A DNA stretch of 64,000 nt from Bacteroidota bacterium. GTDB lineage: Bacteria > Bacteroidota > Bacteroidia > Cytophagales > Cyclobacteriaceae. The first letter of the stretch is position 1. Every line of letters begins with the position of its first letter. Below are positions 33,575 through 41,770 of the stretch, piece by piece. Made by a program: the position numbers and the translations under genes. Where the stretch lies: positions 248,001-312,000 of the forward strand of contig JAEYWY010000035.1 of NCBI GenBank assembly GCA_023428695.1. Direction: 5' to 3'. The notes below the pieces were generated by a model. The model saw only the letters and a list, made by a program, of their open reading frames with translations, was not told the DNA's origin and ran no database searches.

Positions 33575-36500
33575 ATGCAAAGTAATTTCAAAAGAAACCT
33601 GTTGATCGGGTTCGGGGCTTCACTGGCGATACTCCTGATTTCGTCAGTCGCTTCATTTGTTAGTATCACAAATCTCCTCAAAAGTTCAGACCTTGTTACA
33701 CATACTGAGGAGGTCATTAAGGAATTGGACAGGTTGAATGCGGCCATACTGGATGCTGAAACCGGTCAGCGTGGTTATCTGCTTGCCGGCGACGAAGCGT
33801 TCCTTGAACCTTATCGCAATTCACGGGATCGCGCTTACCAGGCGTTTGAAAGCATCAAGGCAAAGACTATCGATAGCCCGACACAACAAAAAAACCTTTC
33901 CGATCTTGACGATCTCATTGATCAACGCTTTAAATATTTACAGCTCAACCTGGATCTGTACACCCGTGGGGAAAAAGTCACACCGGCAAGCCTGGGTAAG
34001 GGCCACGAACTGATGGAACAGATCCGCTATGTAATTGAACAGATGAAGGCATCGGAGTTGGAGTTGTTGAACACGCGTACAGATGCAATGAACCGGTTCG
34101 CCTCATTAACACCCCCCCTGATCATTTCAGGAGCCATGATCGCATTGTTCCTCACTGTTCTGTTTTACGTCCGCGTAAACAGCGACTTTAATGAAAGAAC
34201 AAAGCTTCAGTTTGCTCTCGAAGCGAAAGACGAGGAAGTATCCAACCGTATCAACATAATTCGCGGTATTGCAGACCAGATTTCGCAAGGCAAGTACGAA
34301 GTGCGCGTGGACGATCGCCAGAGCGATGCACTTGGAAGTGTAGCCGGCGCGTTGAACAAAATGGCCGAATCGCTTGAGTATTCTTTCAATCTCCTGTCGG
34401 ATAAAGAGTGGCTGCAAACCGGGTTGTCGAGACTTAACGATTTGATGATTGGCGAAAAGGATATAGAAGAACTTTCGGCGGATGTAATCGGCTTTGTCGC
34501 AAATTATACATCGAGCAGTGCCGGAGCGCTCTACCTCCTTGAAGATGATTCACTAAGTTTTTCGGCAGGGTTTGCATACGAAGCTCCCCCCTCGAGACGT
34601 CGCATTCGCCTGAACGAAGGTCTGCTCGGCCAGGCCGTTGCCGACGCCAGGCCCATTGATGCCCGCGATATTCCGAAAGACAGTATTCAAATCAGCTTTG
34701 CGGTCGGAGAAGCAAAACCGACACACATCATTGCCATCCCCATACTCGACGGAAAAACCCCAAAGGGCGCAATGGAACTTGCAACGTTAGGGACATTCAC
34801 GCCACGTGAAATTGAATTCCTCACAACCAGCGCAGCCAACATCGGCATCGCTATTAACACAGCTCAGAACCGGAGACGCTTGCAGGAGTTACTCGAAGAA
34901 ACGCAGGCACAGGCCGAAGAACTGAAAGCCCAGCACACCGAACTCGAGAACCTAAACAGCGAACTTGAAGTTCAGGCGGAAAAGCTTCAAGCGTCTGAAG
35001 AAGAGCTTAAGGTTCAACAAGAGGAACTGAAACAGGCGAACCAGGAACTCGAGGAACGCAGTCGACTCCTGGAAGAAAGAAATCAGATGATCAGCGAGCG
35101 CAATGTCGAGATTCAAACGAAGGCGGATCAGCTGGCCCAATCCACGAAATACAAATCGGAATTTCTCGCGAACATGTCGCACGAGTTGCGGACACCGTTG
35201 AATTCGATTTTGCTCCTCTCGCGTCTTATGGCTGAGAACGTTAGCCAGAATCTCACGCCTGACCAAATCGAATATGCGCGCGTAATTCAAACATCTGGTC
35301 ATGGCCTGCTTTCTCTCATTGATGAAATCCTCGACCTTTCGAAAATCGAGTCCGGTAAGATGAAACTCGAATACCAGCGTGTTTCTCTGAAGGAACTGGT
35401 GCAGGATATGCAGTCGTTATTCAACCCTGTGGCTGCGGAAAAAAATATTGAATTCCGAACCACAATTTCTGAGCCCTGTCCGACAACCATCGAAACAGAC
35501 AAGCTGAGACTGGAGCAAATTGTACGGAATTTATTGTCGAATGCAATCAAGTTCACGCCTCAGGGTTATGTTGAACTCATTATTGAGCCAGCAGCTGACG
35601 ATACCGGTATGCTTTCGATCCGTGTTCGCGATACCGGTATCGGTATTCCCCGGGACAAGCAGACTCTCATCTTTGAAGCATTCCAACAAGCTGACGGATC
35701 AACACGTCGTAAATATGGCGGCACTGGTCTTGGCTTATCGATTAGTCGTGAACTCGCAAAACTGCTCGGTGGCGCAATTACTTTGAGTAGTGAAGCAGAA
35801 AGGGGAAGCGAATTCACCGTTCGAATCCCGGTTTCCCCCCGCACTCCTGAAAAGGAAAAAACCGCCAGGAACTCAGATAGTTCTTCAAATGGAAACGGTA
35901 TCGAAAAAGTCATTTCACAATCGTCTGAAAAACGCGCGGCTACGCGGGACGTTTACGTAAGCTCCAGAATCCCGGAAAGCATTCCTGATGACCGGAAGTC
36001 GATCCACGCAAACGACAAGACCATCCTTATCGTTGAAGACGACGTGAACTTCGCGAAATCACTGCTTGACTACACGCGAAAGCGCGGCTACAAGGGAATC
36101 GTATCTGTAAGAGGTGACGAGGCCGTGGAACTTGCCCGGGAATTCAGGCCGTTGGGCATCCTGCTCGACATCCAGCTTCCGATCAAGAGCGGATGGGAAG
36201 TAATGGAAGAACTCAAGAACGATCCGTCAACACGCCACATTCCTGTGCACATTATGTCATCGCACCAGGTGAAGACGGAAAGTCTCCTGAAAGGTGCCGT
36301 CGATTTTATTAACAAACCATTCGCATTTGATCAGATACAGGATATCTTTCGCAAGATCGAATATGTCCTGACACATCATCCCAAGAAAGTACTGATTGTT
36401 GAAGAAAACGCGAAGCATGCGAAAGCGCTTGCTTACTTCCTCGAAACGTTTGATCTAAACCTGGAAATCAGCAAAGATGTAGGAGCAGCCATTGATTCCC

Positions 36501-37195
36501 TGCACGACGAAAAAGTGGACTGTGTCATACTTGACATGGGCATACCTGATCAGAAAGCATATGACACGCTTGAGGCGGTGAAGAAGACACCGGGATTGGA
36601 AAATCTTCCCATCATAATTTTCACAGGGAAAAGTCTTTCGCAGAACGAGGAGTTGCGAATCAAGCAGTATGCGGATTCCATTGTCGTCAAGACTGCTCAT
36701 TCCTACCGACGGATTATCGACGAGGTTTCGATCTTCCTGCATCTCATGGAAGAGAACCATGGAGAGCGTGAGAGCACGCCACGCTTCAGTAAACTAGGCG
36801 TTTTGAAAGATGTCTTGAAAGGCAAGAAAGTCCTCGTGGCGGACGACGACATGCGGAATATATTCTCTCTTTCCAAAGCGCTTGAAAAGTATGGAATGCA
36901 GGTCATCGCTGCGGTCGACGGCAGGGAAGCTTTACAAAAGCTGAATGAAAATCCCGACGTCGACATTATTCTTATGGATATGATGATGCCGGAGATGGAC
37001 GGCTACGAATCAACGGCAGCGATACGGGCGGATCGACGGTTCCGCAATCTTCCAATCATCGCAGTTACCGCGAAGGCAATGGTCGGCGACCGCGCTAAAT
37101 GTATCAACGCCGGTGCGTCGGATTACATTACAAAGCCGGTCGATGTCGACCAGCTGTTTTCATTGTTGCGTGTGTGGCTTTACGAAAAAGTCTGA
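33575..37195 (+). CDS. Hybrid histidine kinase: CHASE3-HAMP-GAF-coiled coil-HK-REC-REC-REC
   Basis: A 1206-residue membrane kinase. TM1 at 9-31, periplasmic CHASE3 at about 40-175 (DAETGQRGYLLAGD), TM2 at 181-200, HAMP at about 220-272, GAF at about 285-432, a long coiled coil at 430-525, and the H-box NMSHELRTPLNS with H536. The ATPase core has NLLSNAIKF, DTGIGIP and GTGLGLSIS. Three receiver domains follow: D865 in LLDIQLPIKSG, D987 in ILDMGIPD, and D1135 in LMDMMMPEMDG. The middle receiver has an EEN pocket in place of the usual DD and lacks the P-x-x-G loop, so it may not be phosphorylated. Likely the sensor of the operon. Confidence 0.93.
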   Translation: MQSNFKRNLLIGFGASLAILLISSVASFVSITNLLKSSDLVTHTEEVIKELDRLNAAILDAETGQRGYLLAGDEAFLEPYRNSRDRAYQAFESIKAKTIDSPTQQKNLSDLDDLIDQRFKYLQLNLDLYTRGEKVTPASLGKGHELMEQIRYVIEQMKASELELLNTRTDAMNRFASLTPPLIISGAMIALFLTVLFYVRVNSDFNERTKLQFALEAKDEEVSNRINIIRGIADQISQGKYEVRVDDRQSDALGSVAGALNKMAESLEYSFNLLSDKEWLQTGLSRLNDLMIGEKDIEELSADVIGFVANYTSSSAGALYLLEDDSLSFSAGFAYEAPPSRRRIRLNEGLLGQAVADARPIDARDIPKDSIQISFAVGEAKPTHIIAIPILDGKTPKGAMELATLGTFTPREIEFLTTSAANIGIAINTAQNRRRLQELLEETQAQAEELKAQHTELENLNSELEVQAEKLQASEEELKVQQEELKQANQELEERSRLLEERNQMISERNVEIQTKADQLAQSTKYKSEFLANMSHELRTPLNSILLLSRLMAENVSQNLTPDQIEYARVIQTSGHGLLSLIDEILDLSKIESGKMKLEYQRVSLKELVQDMQSLFNPVAAEKNIEFRTTISEPCPTTIETDKLRLEQIVRNLLSNAIKFTPQGYVELIIEPAADDTGMLSIRVRDTGIGIPRDKQTLIFEAFQQADGSTRRKYGGTGLGLSISRELAKLLGGAITLSSEAERGSEFTVRIPVSPRTPEKEKTARNSDSSSNGNGIEKVISQSSEKRAATRDVYVSSRIPESIPDDRKSIHANDKTILIVEDDVNFAKSLLDYTRKRGYKGIVSVRGDEAVELAREFRPLGILLDIQLPIKSGWEVMEELKNDPSTRHIPVHIMSSHQVKTESLLKGAVDFINKPFAFDQIQDIFRKIEYVLTHHPKKVLIVEENAKHAKALAYFLETFDLNLEISKDVGAAIDSLHDEKVDCVILDMGIPDQKAYDTLEAVKKTPGLENLPIIIFTGKSLSQNEELRIKQYADSIVVKTAHSYRRIIDEVSIFLHLMEENHGERESTPRFSKLGVLKDVLKGKKVLVADDDMRNIFSLSKALEKYGMQVIAAVDGREALQKLNENPDVDIILMDMMMPEMDGYESTAAIRADRRFRNLPIIAVTAKAMVGDRAKCINAGASDYITKPVDVDQLFSLLRVWLYEKV

Positions 37196-37201
37196 CCCAT
37201 T

Positions 37202-37576
37202 ATGCAGGGAAAGAGCACGGGGAAAATCCTGATCATCGACGACGATAGTCGTAACATTTTCGCACTCCACGCTGTTTTACGGACAAAAGGTTACGATTGT
37301 GTCACTGCGGGCAGCGCTGAAGAAGGATTGAAACGGCTGGCGAATGAAGATGTGTCAATAGTATTGCTGGATATGATGATGCCGGATATGGACGGGTATG
37401 AAACGATCGCGAATATCAGAAAAGGACCTTACGCGGAGATTCCTGTTGTGTCTGTAACCGCGCAGGCGATGACCGGCGACCGCGAGCGCTCACTTGACGC
37501 CGGAGCTGACGAATACATTTCCAAACCCATCGATGTAGATCGATTGCTTGATATAATCCATAAATATACATCCTGA
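37202..37576 (+). CDS. Single-domain response regulator
   Basis: A 124-residue REC domain alone: acid pocket IIDDD, phosphoacceptor D57 in LLDMMMPDMDG, and K in ISKPIDVD. It is very similar to the last receiver of the hybrid kinase, as if copied from it. The last base of its stop is next to or shared with the cheR start at 37576, so translation is coupled. It may shuttle phosphate between the kinases. Confidence 0.9.
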   Translation: MQGKSTGKILIIDDDSRNIFALHAVLRTKGYDCVTAGSAEEGLKRLANEDVSIVLLDMMMPDMDGYETIANIRKGPYAEIPVVSVTAQAMTGDRERSLDAGADEYISKPIDVDRLLDIIHKYTS

Positions 37577-38409
37577 TGGAAATGAACTCAGCATTCAGCC
37601 TGTCCGATCAGGATATCGACTTAATACTCAAAGACGCTCACATTCTCTATGGATATGATTTTACAAATTACTCAAGGGCCTCCCTGAAAAGACGTCTTAC
37701 ACGCCTCATCACTGCAGATCATTTTATCAGCTTTGCTGAATTCCGTTACCGGGTAAGGCAGGACCGCGACTATTTCAAACGGTTCGTTGAAGAGATCACT
37801 GTGAACGTCACCGAAATGTTCCGGGACCCGCATTTTTACCGAACACTTCGTGAAGATGTATTGCCAGTTCTTGCAACATCACCGTTAATACGCATCTGGC
37901 ACGCGGGATGTTCTACCGGTGAAGAAGTCTATTCCATGGCAATCCTTTTGAAGGAAGCCAACCTGTTGCACAAAACCTTATTATATGCAACTGACATCAA
38001 CCCATCGGTACTGGAGAAAGTTCGCCACGGCATGTTCCCTATGAATCAGATGAAACAGTACTCAGAGAATTACATTCTGTCCGGCGGGCGCGAAGACTTT
38101 TCACGATACTATACGGCTCAATACAATTCGGCAAAATTTGATGAAGAACTCGGAGAAAAAATCGTACTCGCAACGCACAACCTGGTTTCGGACGGATCAT
38201 TCAATGAATTCCATCTTATCCTCTGCCGCAATGTCTTGATCTACTTCGACAAGCCGTTGCAGGATCGCGTTTTGAAATTATTTTACGATAGTTTGCAGAT
38301 GCTTGGTTTCCTCGGTCTTGGTTCGAAAGAGACCCTTCGCTTCACCGAGGTTTTCAAAAACTTCAAACAGGTCAGGCCAAATGAAAAGATCTGGCGTAAA
38401 GCTTCATGA
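37576..38409 (+). CDS. cheR: CheR-type protein glutamate methyltransferase
   Basis: A 277-residue SAM methyltransferase with the CheR N-terminal helical domain (SDQDIDLILKDAHILYGYDF, residues 7-60) and the catalytic domain with motif I IWHAGCSTGEEVYSMAILL, YATDINPSVL and ILCRNVLIYF. CheR methylates glutamates of chemoreceptors using SAM. No chemoreceptor or CheW/CheA gene is nearby. Overlaps cheB by 4 nt. Confidence 0.93.
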   Translation: MEMNSAFSLSDQDIDLILKDAHILYGYDFTNYSRASLKRRLTRLITADHFISFAEFRYRVRQDRDYFKRFVEEITVNVTEMFRDPHFYRTLREDVLPVLATSPLIRIWHAGCSTGEEVYSMAILLKEANLLHKTLLYATDINPSVLEKVRHGMFPMNQMKQYSENYILSGGREDFSRYYTAQYNSAKFDEELGEKIVLATHNLVSDGSFNEFHLILCRNVLIYFDKPLQDRVLKLFYDSLQMLGFLGLGSKETLRFTEVFKNFKQVRPNEKIWRKAS

Positions 38410-38987
38410 CCACCGTCGACAACTATAGGAAATTCGACCTCGCAGTAATGGGTGGTTCCGCCGGTAGCCTGTCCGTCGTCCTCAGTATAATCCGTCATTT
38501 CCCAAAATCAATGATGATTCCGCTAATTCTGGTCTTTCATCGCAAACAATCCGAAGACAACGTGTTGTTGGATGTTATGAAGTCGCGAAGTCATTATCGC
38601 GTGCGCGAAATCGAAGACAAAGATGTCATTGAACATGGGGTGATATATCTCGCTCCTCCGGATTATCATGTACTTATTGAAAAAGACCGCAGCATGACGC
38701 TTGACGATTCGGAAAAGGTAAACTTCAGTCGTCCCAGCATCGACGTCACATTCGAAAGCGCGAGTGATGTGTTTGGCCCGTCATTGATGTGCATATTGTT
38801 ATCGGGTGCAAACGCCGATGGGGCAGACGGACTATTCCACGCAAGCCGTGCAGGCGCCTTTACTGTAGTGCAGGATCCGCTTGATGCAGAGATCGCCTAT
38901 ATGCCCGAGCAGGCATTGCTTCGTGTTACTCCAGACCTGATCCTTAATGACAATACGATGGAAAAATTGATATCACTACTTCGCTAG
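38406..38987 (+). CDS. cheB: CheB-type methylesterase without receiver domain
   Basis: A 193-residue protein comprising only the methylesterase domain. The triad is S18 in MGGSAGSL, H45 in VFHRKQ, and D137 in GANADGADG. Classical CheB has an N-terminal REC; here this is lacking and the separate REC protein at 37202 may play that part. The pairing with CheR, hybrid kinases and no MCP is the pattern of CheB/CheR sets tied to kinase signalling. The next gene is convergent, 14 nt away. Confidence 0.9.
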   Translation: MTTVDNYRKFDLAVMGGSAGSLSVVLSIIRHFPKSMMIPLILVFHRKQSEDNVLLDVMKSRSHYRVREIEDKDVIEHGVIYLAPPDYHVLIEKDRSMTLDDSEKVNFSRPSIDVTFESASDVFGPSLMCILLSGANADGADGLFHASRAGAFTVVQDPLDAEIAYMPEQALLRVTPDLILNDNTMEKLISLLR

Positions 38988-39001
38988 TGATTTTCGCCCC
39001 G

Positions 39002-39505
39002 CTATTCGGTAGCGACCCCGAACTCAAGGCAGACCACATTGGAATACTCCTTCGAAATCGTAACGATGTAAAAATTGTCGTACTCTGTTTCGGGCATGTC
39101 TTTATACTCCTGTTTTCCCGTCAGCAGATTCAGCAATGCAGGTATCGTATTCGAATGCCCGGAAATCAGGATCGTTTTGCCCGAAGCTGACTTTACTTCA
39201 GTTGCAAACTTGTCCTGCGCTGCCGGGTCGTAGGACTTGATGTCAATACCAAGACGTTCAGCGACCGGGGCGACGGTGTTCCTCGTGCGTTTGTACGGAG
39301 TGGAATAAATTTCGTCAATATGAACCTTCTTCAACATACGATTGAGTTCTTCCGCACGTGCATTTCCTCCTGCAGACAGTTCCGGATCCCGTGATGAAGA
39401 TGCCTCTTTTTCAGCATGCCGTACAATCAATACCGTAACCTGTGCTGAGAGTTCAACAACCGAAAAAAGAATCAGTGCAACTACGAACATCAACCTCTTG
39501 TTCAT
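39002..39505 (-). CDS. Exported histidine phosphatase (phosphoglycerate mutase-like)
   Basis: A 167-residue protein with a signal (MNKRLMFVVALILFSVVELSA; ATG at 39505, preferred over an upstream ATG at 39544 since it gives a normal signal). The phosphohistidine motif is IVRHAEKE (H30) and the second histidine is in LISGHSNTIPA. Small size resembles SixA-type phosphatases, but it is exported. Last gene of the Prc operon. Substrate unknown. Confidence 0.88.
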   Translation of the reverse strand: MNKRLMFVVALILFSVVELSAQVTVLIVRHAEKEASSSRDPELSAGGNARAEELNRMLKKVHIDEIYSTPYKRTRNTVAPVAERLGIDIKSYDPAAQDKFATEVKSASGKTILISGHSNTIPALLNLLTGKQEYKDMPETEYDNFYIVTISKEYSNVVCLEFGVATE

Positions 39506-39557
39506 AACGTTGAAAAAATAAAATTGATTTTGATTCCAATACAATGATGCCGCTTAA

Positions 39558-40709
39558 TCAGGCAGGGTCTGATTTCGCGAGATCAACCATATTTATCGGG
39601 ATAAGATTCACATTAAACTTCTTCACCATCATATTCATGATCGGATCGTTCTTGATCTTCTGAATAATGCGTGACGTCTGTGCGGCGTCATATCCCATGA
39701 CCATCTGATCCCTCAGATCCAAATACTTGACAGCAAAGAAAAATCCTGCGATTACATATGGGCCAAACGGGGTATGAGGAATATCGAATGAGCTACCGGT
39801 CATATTGAACACCGTGTTGGGCAAATACTCACCCGTGTGGTTTATGTTTCGCAGCTTCATATAATAATTAGCCGCCATCAGGCCGGAAGAAAGGCGGGGG
39901 TCGGTCATACACAAAAGTCCGGCGAGCGGTTTTTGTTTTTTTGACTGATTTATAAGCAGATCCTTTGCCTTGCGTTCGTTCATTGAGTTCGCCCGGACTT
40001 CATGTTGCACGGAATCCCAAAAGGGGACAGCGGGATCTCCATCATCAACCCGTATCAACGAATGAATTGCATAGTCGTTGAACCCGCACGTGATTTTTAT
40101 GTCAAGCATTTTCAACTCCGGATCCCGGGCTATGTGTTTCTCCAGTATCGTACGCTGATGTCTCGTATGCGTACGCAGTAAGTCAATACTTTTTATCCAA
40201 TCACCAGCAAGATATCCTTCGTACGCGTACACTTCTGCAAGCAGCGTCTTGATTTTTGTGTCATTATCGATAACGATAGGGCGTCCGCGAACATCGATCA
40301 CAGGACATCCCTCAATAATCATTTGTTCAATCTCGACACCTACGGAGCTTGCATTTAACATCCCGCAGTTCAGGGGTGACCCGTCAACGACCTTGAGCTC
40401 ATGGACGTGACTGATATAATTGTCATTGGAATCCTCGGTAAGGTGTCCGTGAGTCTGAATGTGAACGAAATAGCTTATATGAGCGTTGGGGTCTGAACTG
40501 TTTCGCTGAGCGTGTTCAAACGTCCGCTTGATGTCCATCACGACATCAGGGCTGATAAACGATCCGGCTGCACGTATAATGTGCACTTCCACTTCAATAC
40601 CGTTCCTGAGGTATTCGCGGGTTACTTTTTCAACTGCATCAAGCTGAACCTGGCTAAAGTCGCGCGCATCAGCGCATCCGATTAGAACGTGAACTTGTTT
40701 TTCTTTCAT
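39558..40709 (-). CDS. Beta-carbonic-anhydrase-like protein of unknown function
   Basis: A 383-residue soluble protein with no signal. The first 95 residues have the beta-CA pattern: LIGCADARD (C12, D14, R16, compare CxDSR), IIRAAGSF (compare RNAG) and then VHIQTHGHL (H83, H87, H89) where beta-CA has HxxCG. The second zinc cysteine is thus replaced by histidine. The remaining 290 residues, including a cysteine-containing GLLCMTDPRLSSG segment and a GSSFDIPHTPFGPYV phrase, match nothing I know. It is in an operon with Prc protease and a LIC11966-like surface protein. Catalysis as a CA is doubtful. Confidence 0.6.
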   Translation of the reverse strand: MKEKQVHVLIGCADARDFSQVQLDAVEKVTREYLRNGIEVEVHIIRAAGSFISPDVVMDIKRTFEHAQRNSSDPNAHISYFVHIQTHGHLTEDSNDNYISHVHELKVVDGSPLNCGMLNASSVGVEIEQMIIEGCPVIDVRGRPIVIDNDTKIKTLLAEVYAYEGYLAGDWIKSIDLLRTHTRHQRTILEKHIARDPELKMLDIKITCGFNDYAIHSLIRVDDGDPAVPFWDSVQHEVRANSMNERKAKDLLINQSKKQKPLAGLLCMTDPRLSSGLMAANYYMKLRNINHTGEYLPNTVFNMTGSSFDIPHTPFGPYVIAGFFFAVKYLDLRDQMVMGYDAAQTSRIIQKIKNDPIMNMMVKKFNVNLIPINMVDLAKSDPA

Positions 40710-40729
40710 GAGGGATTGTTAGAAGGCAT

Positions 40730-41770
40730 TCATGCGCGTGGAATATGTTGGTCCATAAAACGCTTTCGGACCAGGTTCCAGTTTTCCATTACGCGGGTCC
40801 TCGTGGAATTCAATTCATTATTGACCTCGTTGTACTCTTTGACCGATGCATTAAAATTGTTCACCGCGGCATTAAAGGCGTCGACATCCTCCTTGGTTCG
40901 CTTCGCTGCCGGTTTGGATTCAAACGCCTTTTTAATTTTTTCGAGCTCATCCGACTTAAGATGAAAATCAACAAGCGCATCCATCTTTCCGGCTTCCTGC
41001 TTCTGGAACGCGAGGACTTTCTGACAGGCATTTATTAACGATTTATCTCCGTTGAAACCTTTGGTCGTATCAAGGCGTTGAAGTCCTTCCTCGGCATATT
41101 TCAGCATCGCACTTCTCAACTGCTCGACTGCATTGATATTGTTGCCATTTAATGCTTCTATCATCAGTGTCTCCTGCACGGTACTCTTGAAAAAAATGAG
41201 ATACAAGGCCCGGTCATACTTGTTGACCAGTCCAACCTGTTTTAATTTTTGATTTAGTTTGGTTGTCTCGGCTTCAGTAAGCGTAACGTTGTGACGGTTC
41301 GCGAAAAGCGAATATGCCGCTCCCACTTTGGCGTTAGCCGCCTTAAGTTTTTCATCTACTTTTTCCTGGGTGAGGATAATCGCTTCCATCATGTCATAGG
41401 ATCGTTCTGCAACCTCTTCCAAGTCGACAATTTTGTGATAGTCCTCGACGAAAACGGAAAGCAAAACGTTCCAGTACTCGCGAAACGCATCCCGCAATGA
41501 GGCGTCACCTTTGAAGGGTCGCAGTTTTCCCGATTCCCGGAGCGCTTCCTTTATCGATGTGATCACTTGCTCGCGTCGCTTTTCAAGTTTGCGTGCTCTG
41601 CGTCCGTGTGCAACTTCACTCATATAGCTCATATAATTTCGCGAAAGTTCCTCCTCCATCTGCGTAAGAAACTTCATGTGCTCAACGGGGCTGTCGGTAT
41701 TCGCCTGGGCGAGCACGTTTGTCGGATGCGACACCAGGATAAGTAGACATAAAAAAAGAAATATTCTCAT
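40730..41770 (-). CDS. LIC11966-like surface protein, helical
   Basis: A 346-residue exported protein (signal MRIFLFLCLLILVSHPTNVLAQ). The mature part is almost entirely helical: PVEHMKFLTQMEEELSRNYMSYMSEVAHGRRARKLEKRR, then two further long helical stretches, the last of which repeats NNFNASVKEYNEVNNEL. This matches the LIC11966 family, named from Leptospira, of unknown role. Its ATG overlaps the stop of the prc gene by 4 nt. Its partner may be Prc or the beta-CA-like protein. Confidence 0.7.
   Translation of the reverse strand: MRIFLFLCLLILVSHPTNVLAQANTDSPVEHMKFLTQMEEELSRNYMSYMSEVAHGRRARKLEKRREQVITSIKEALRESGKLRPFKGDASLRDAFREYWNVLLSVFVEDYHKIVDLEEVAERSYDMMEAIILTQEKVDEKLKAANAKVGAAYSLFANRHNVTLTEAETTKLNQKLKQVGLVNKYDRALYLIFFKSTVQETLMIEALNGNNINAVEQLRSAMLKYAEEGLQRLDTTKGFNGDKSLINACQKVLAFQKQEAGKMDALVDFHLKSDELEKIKKAFESKPAAKRTKEDVDAFNAAVNNFNASVKEYNEVNNELNSTRTRVMENWNLVRKRFMDQHIPRA

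Noticed and set aside
39000..39014. Hairpin CGCTA-TTCGG-TAGCG as terminator between cheB and the phosphatase gene
   Set aside because: Five-bp stem with no T run, overlapping the last codons of the reverse gene; too weak to call.
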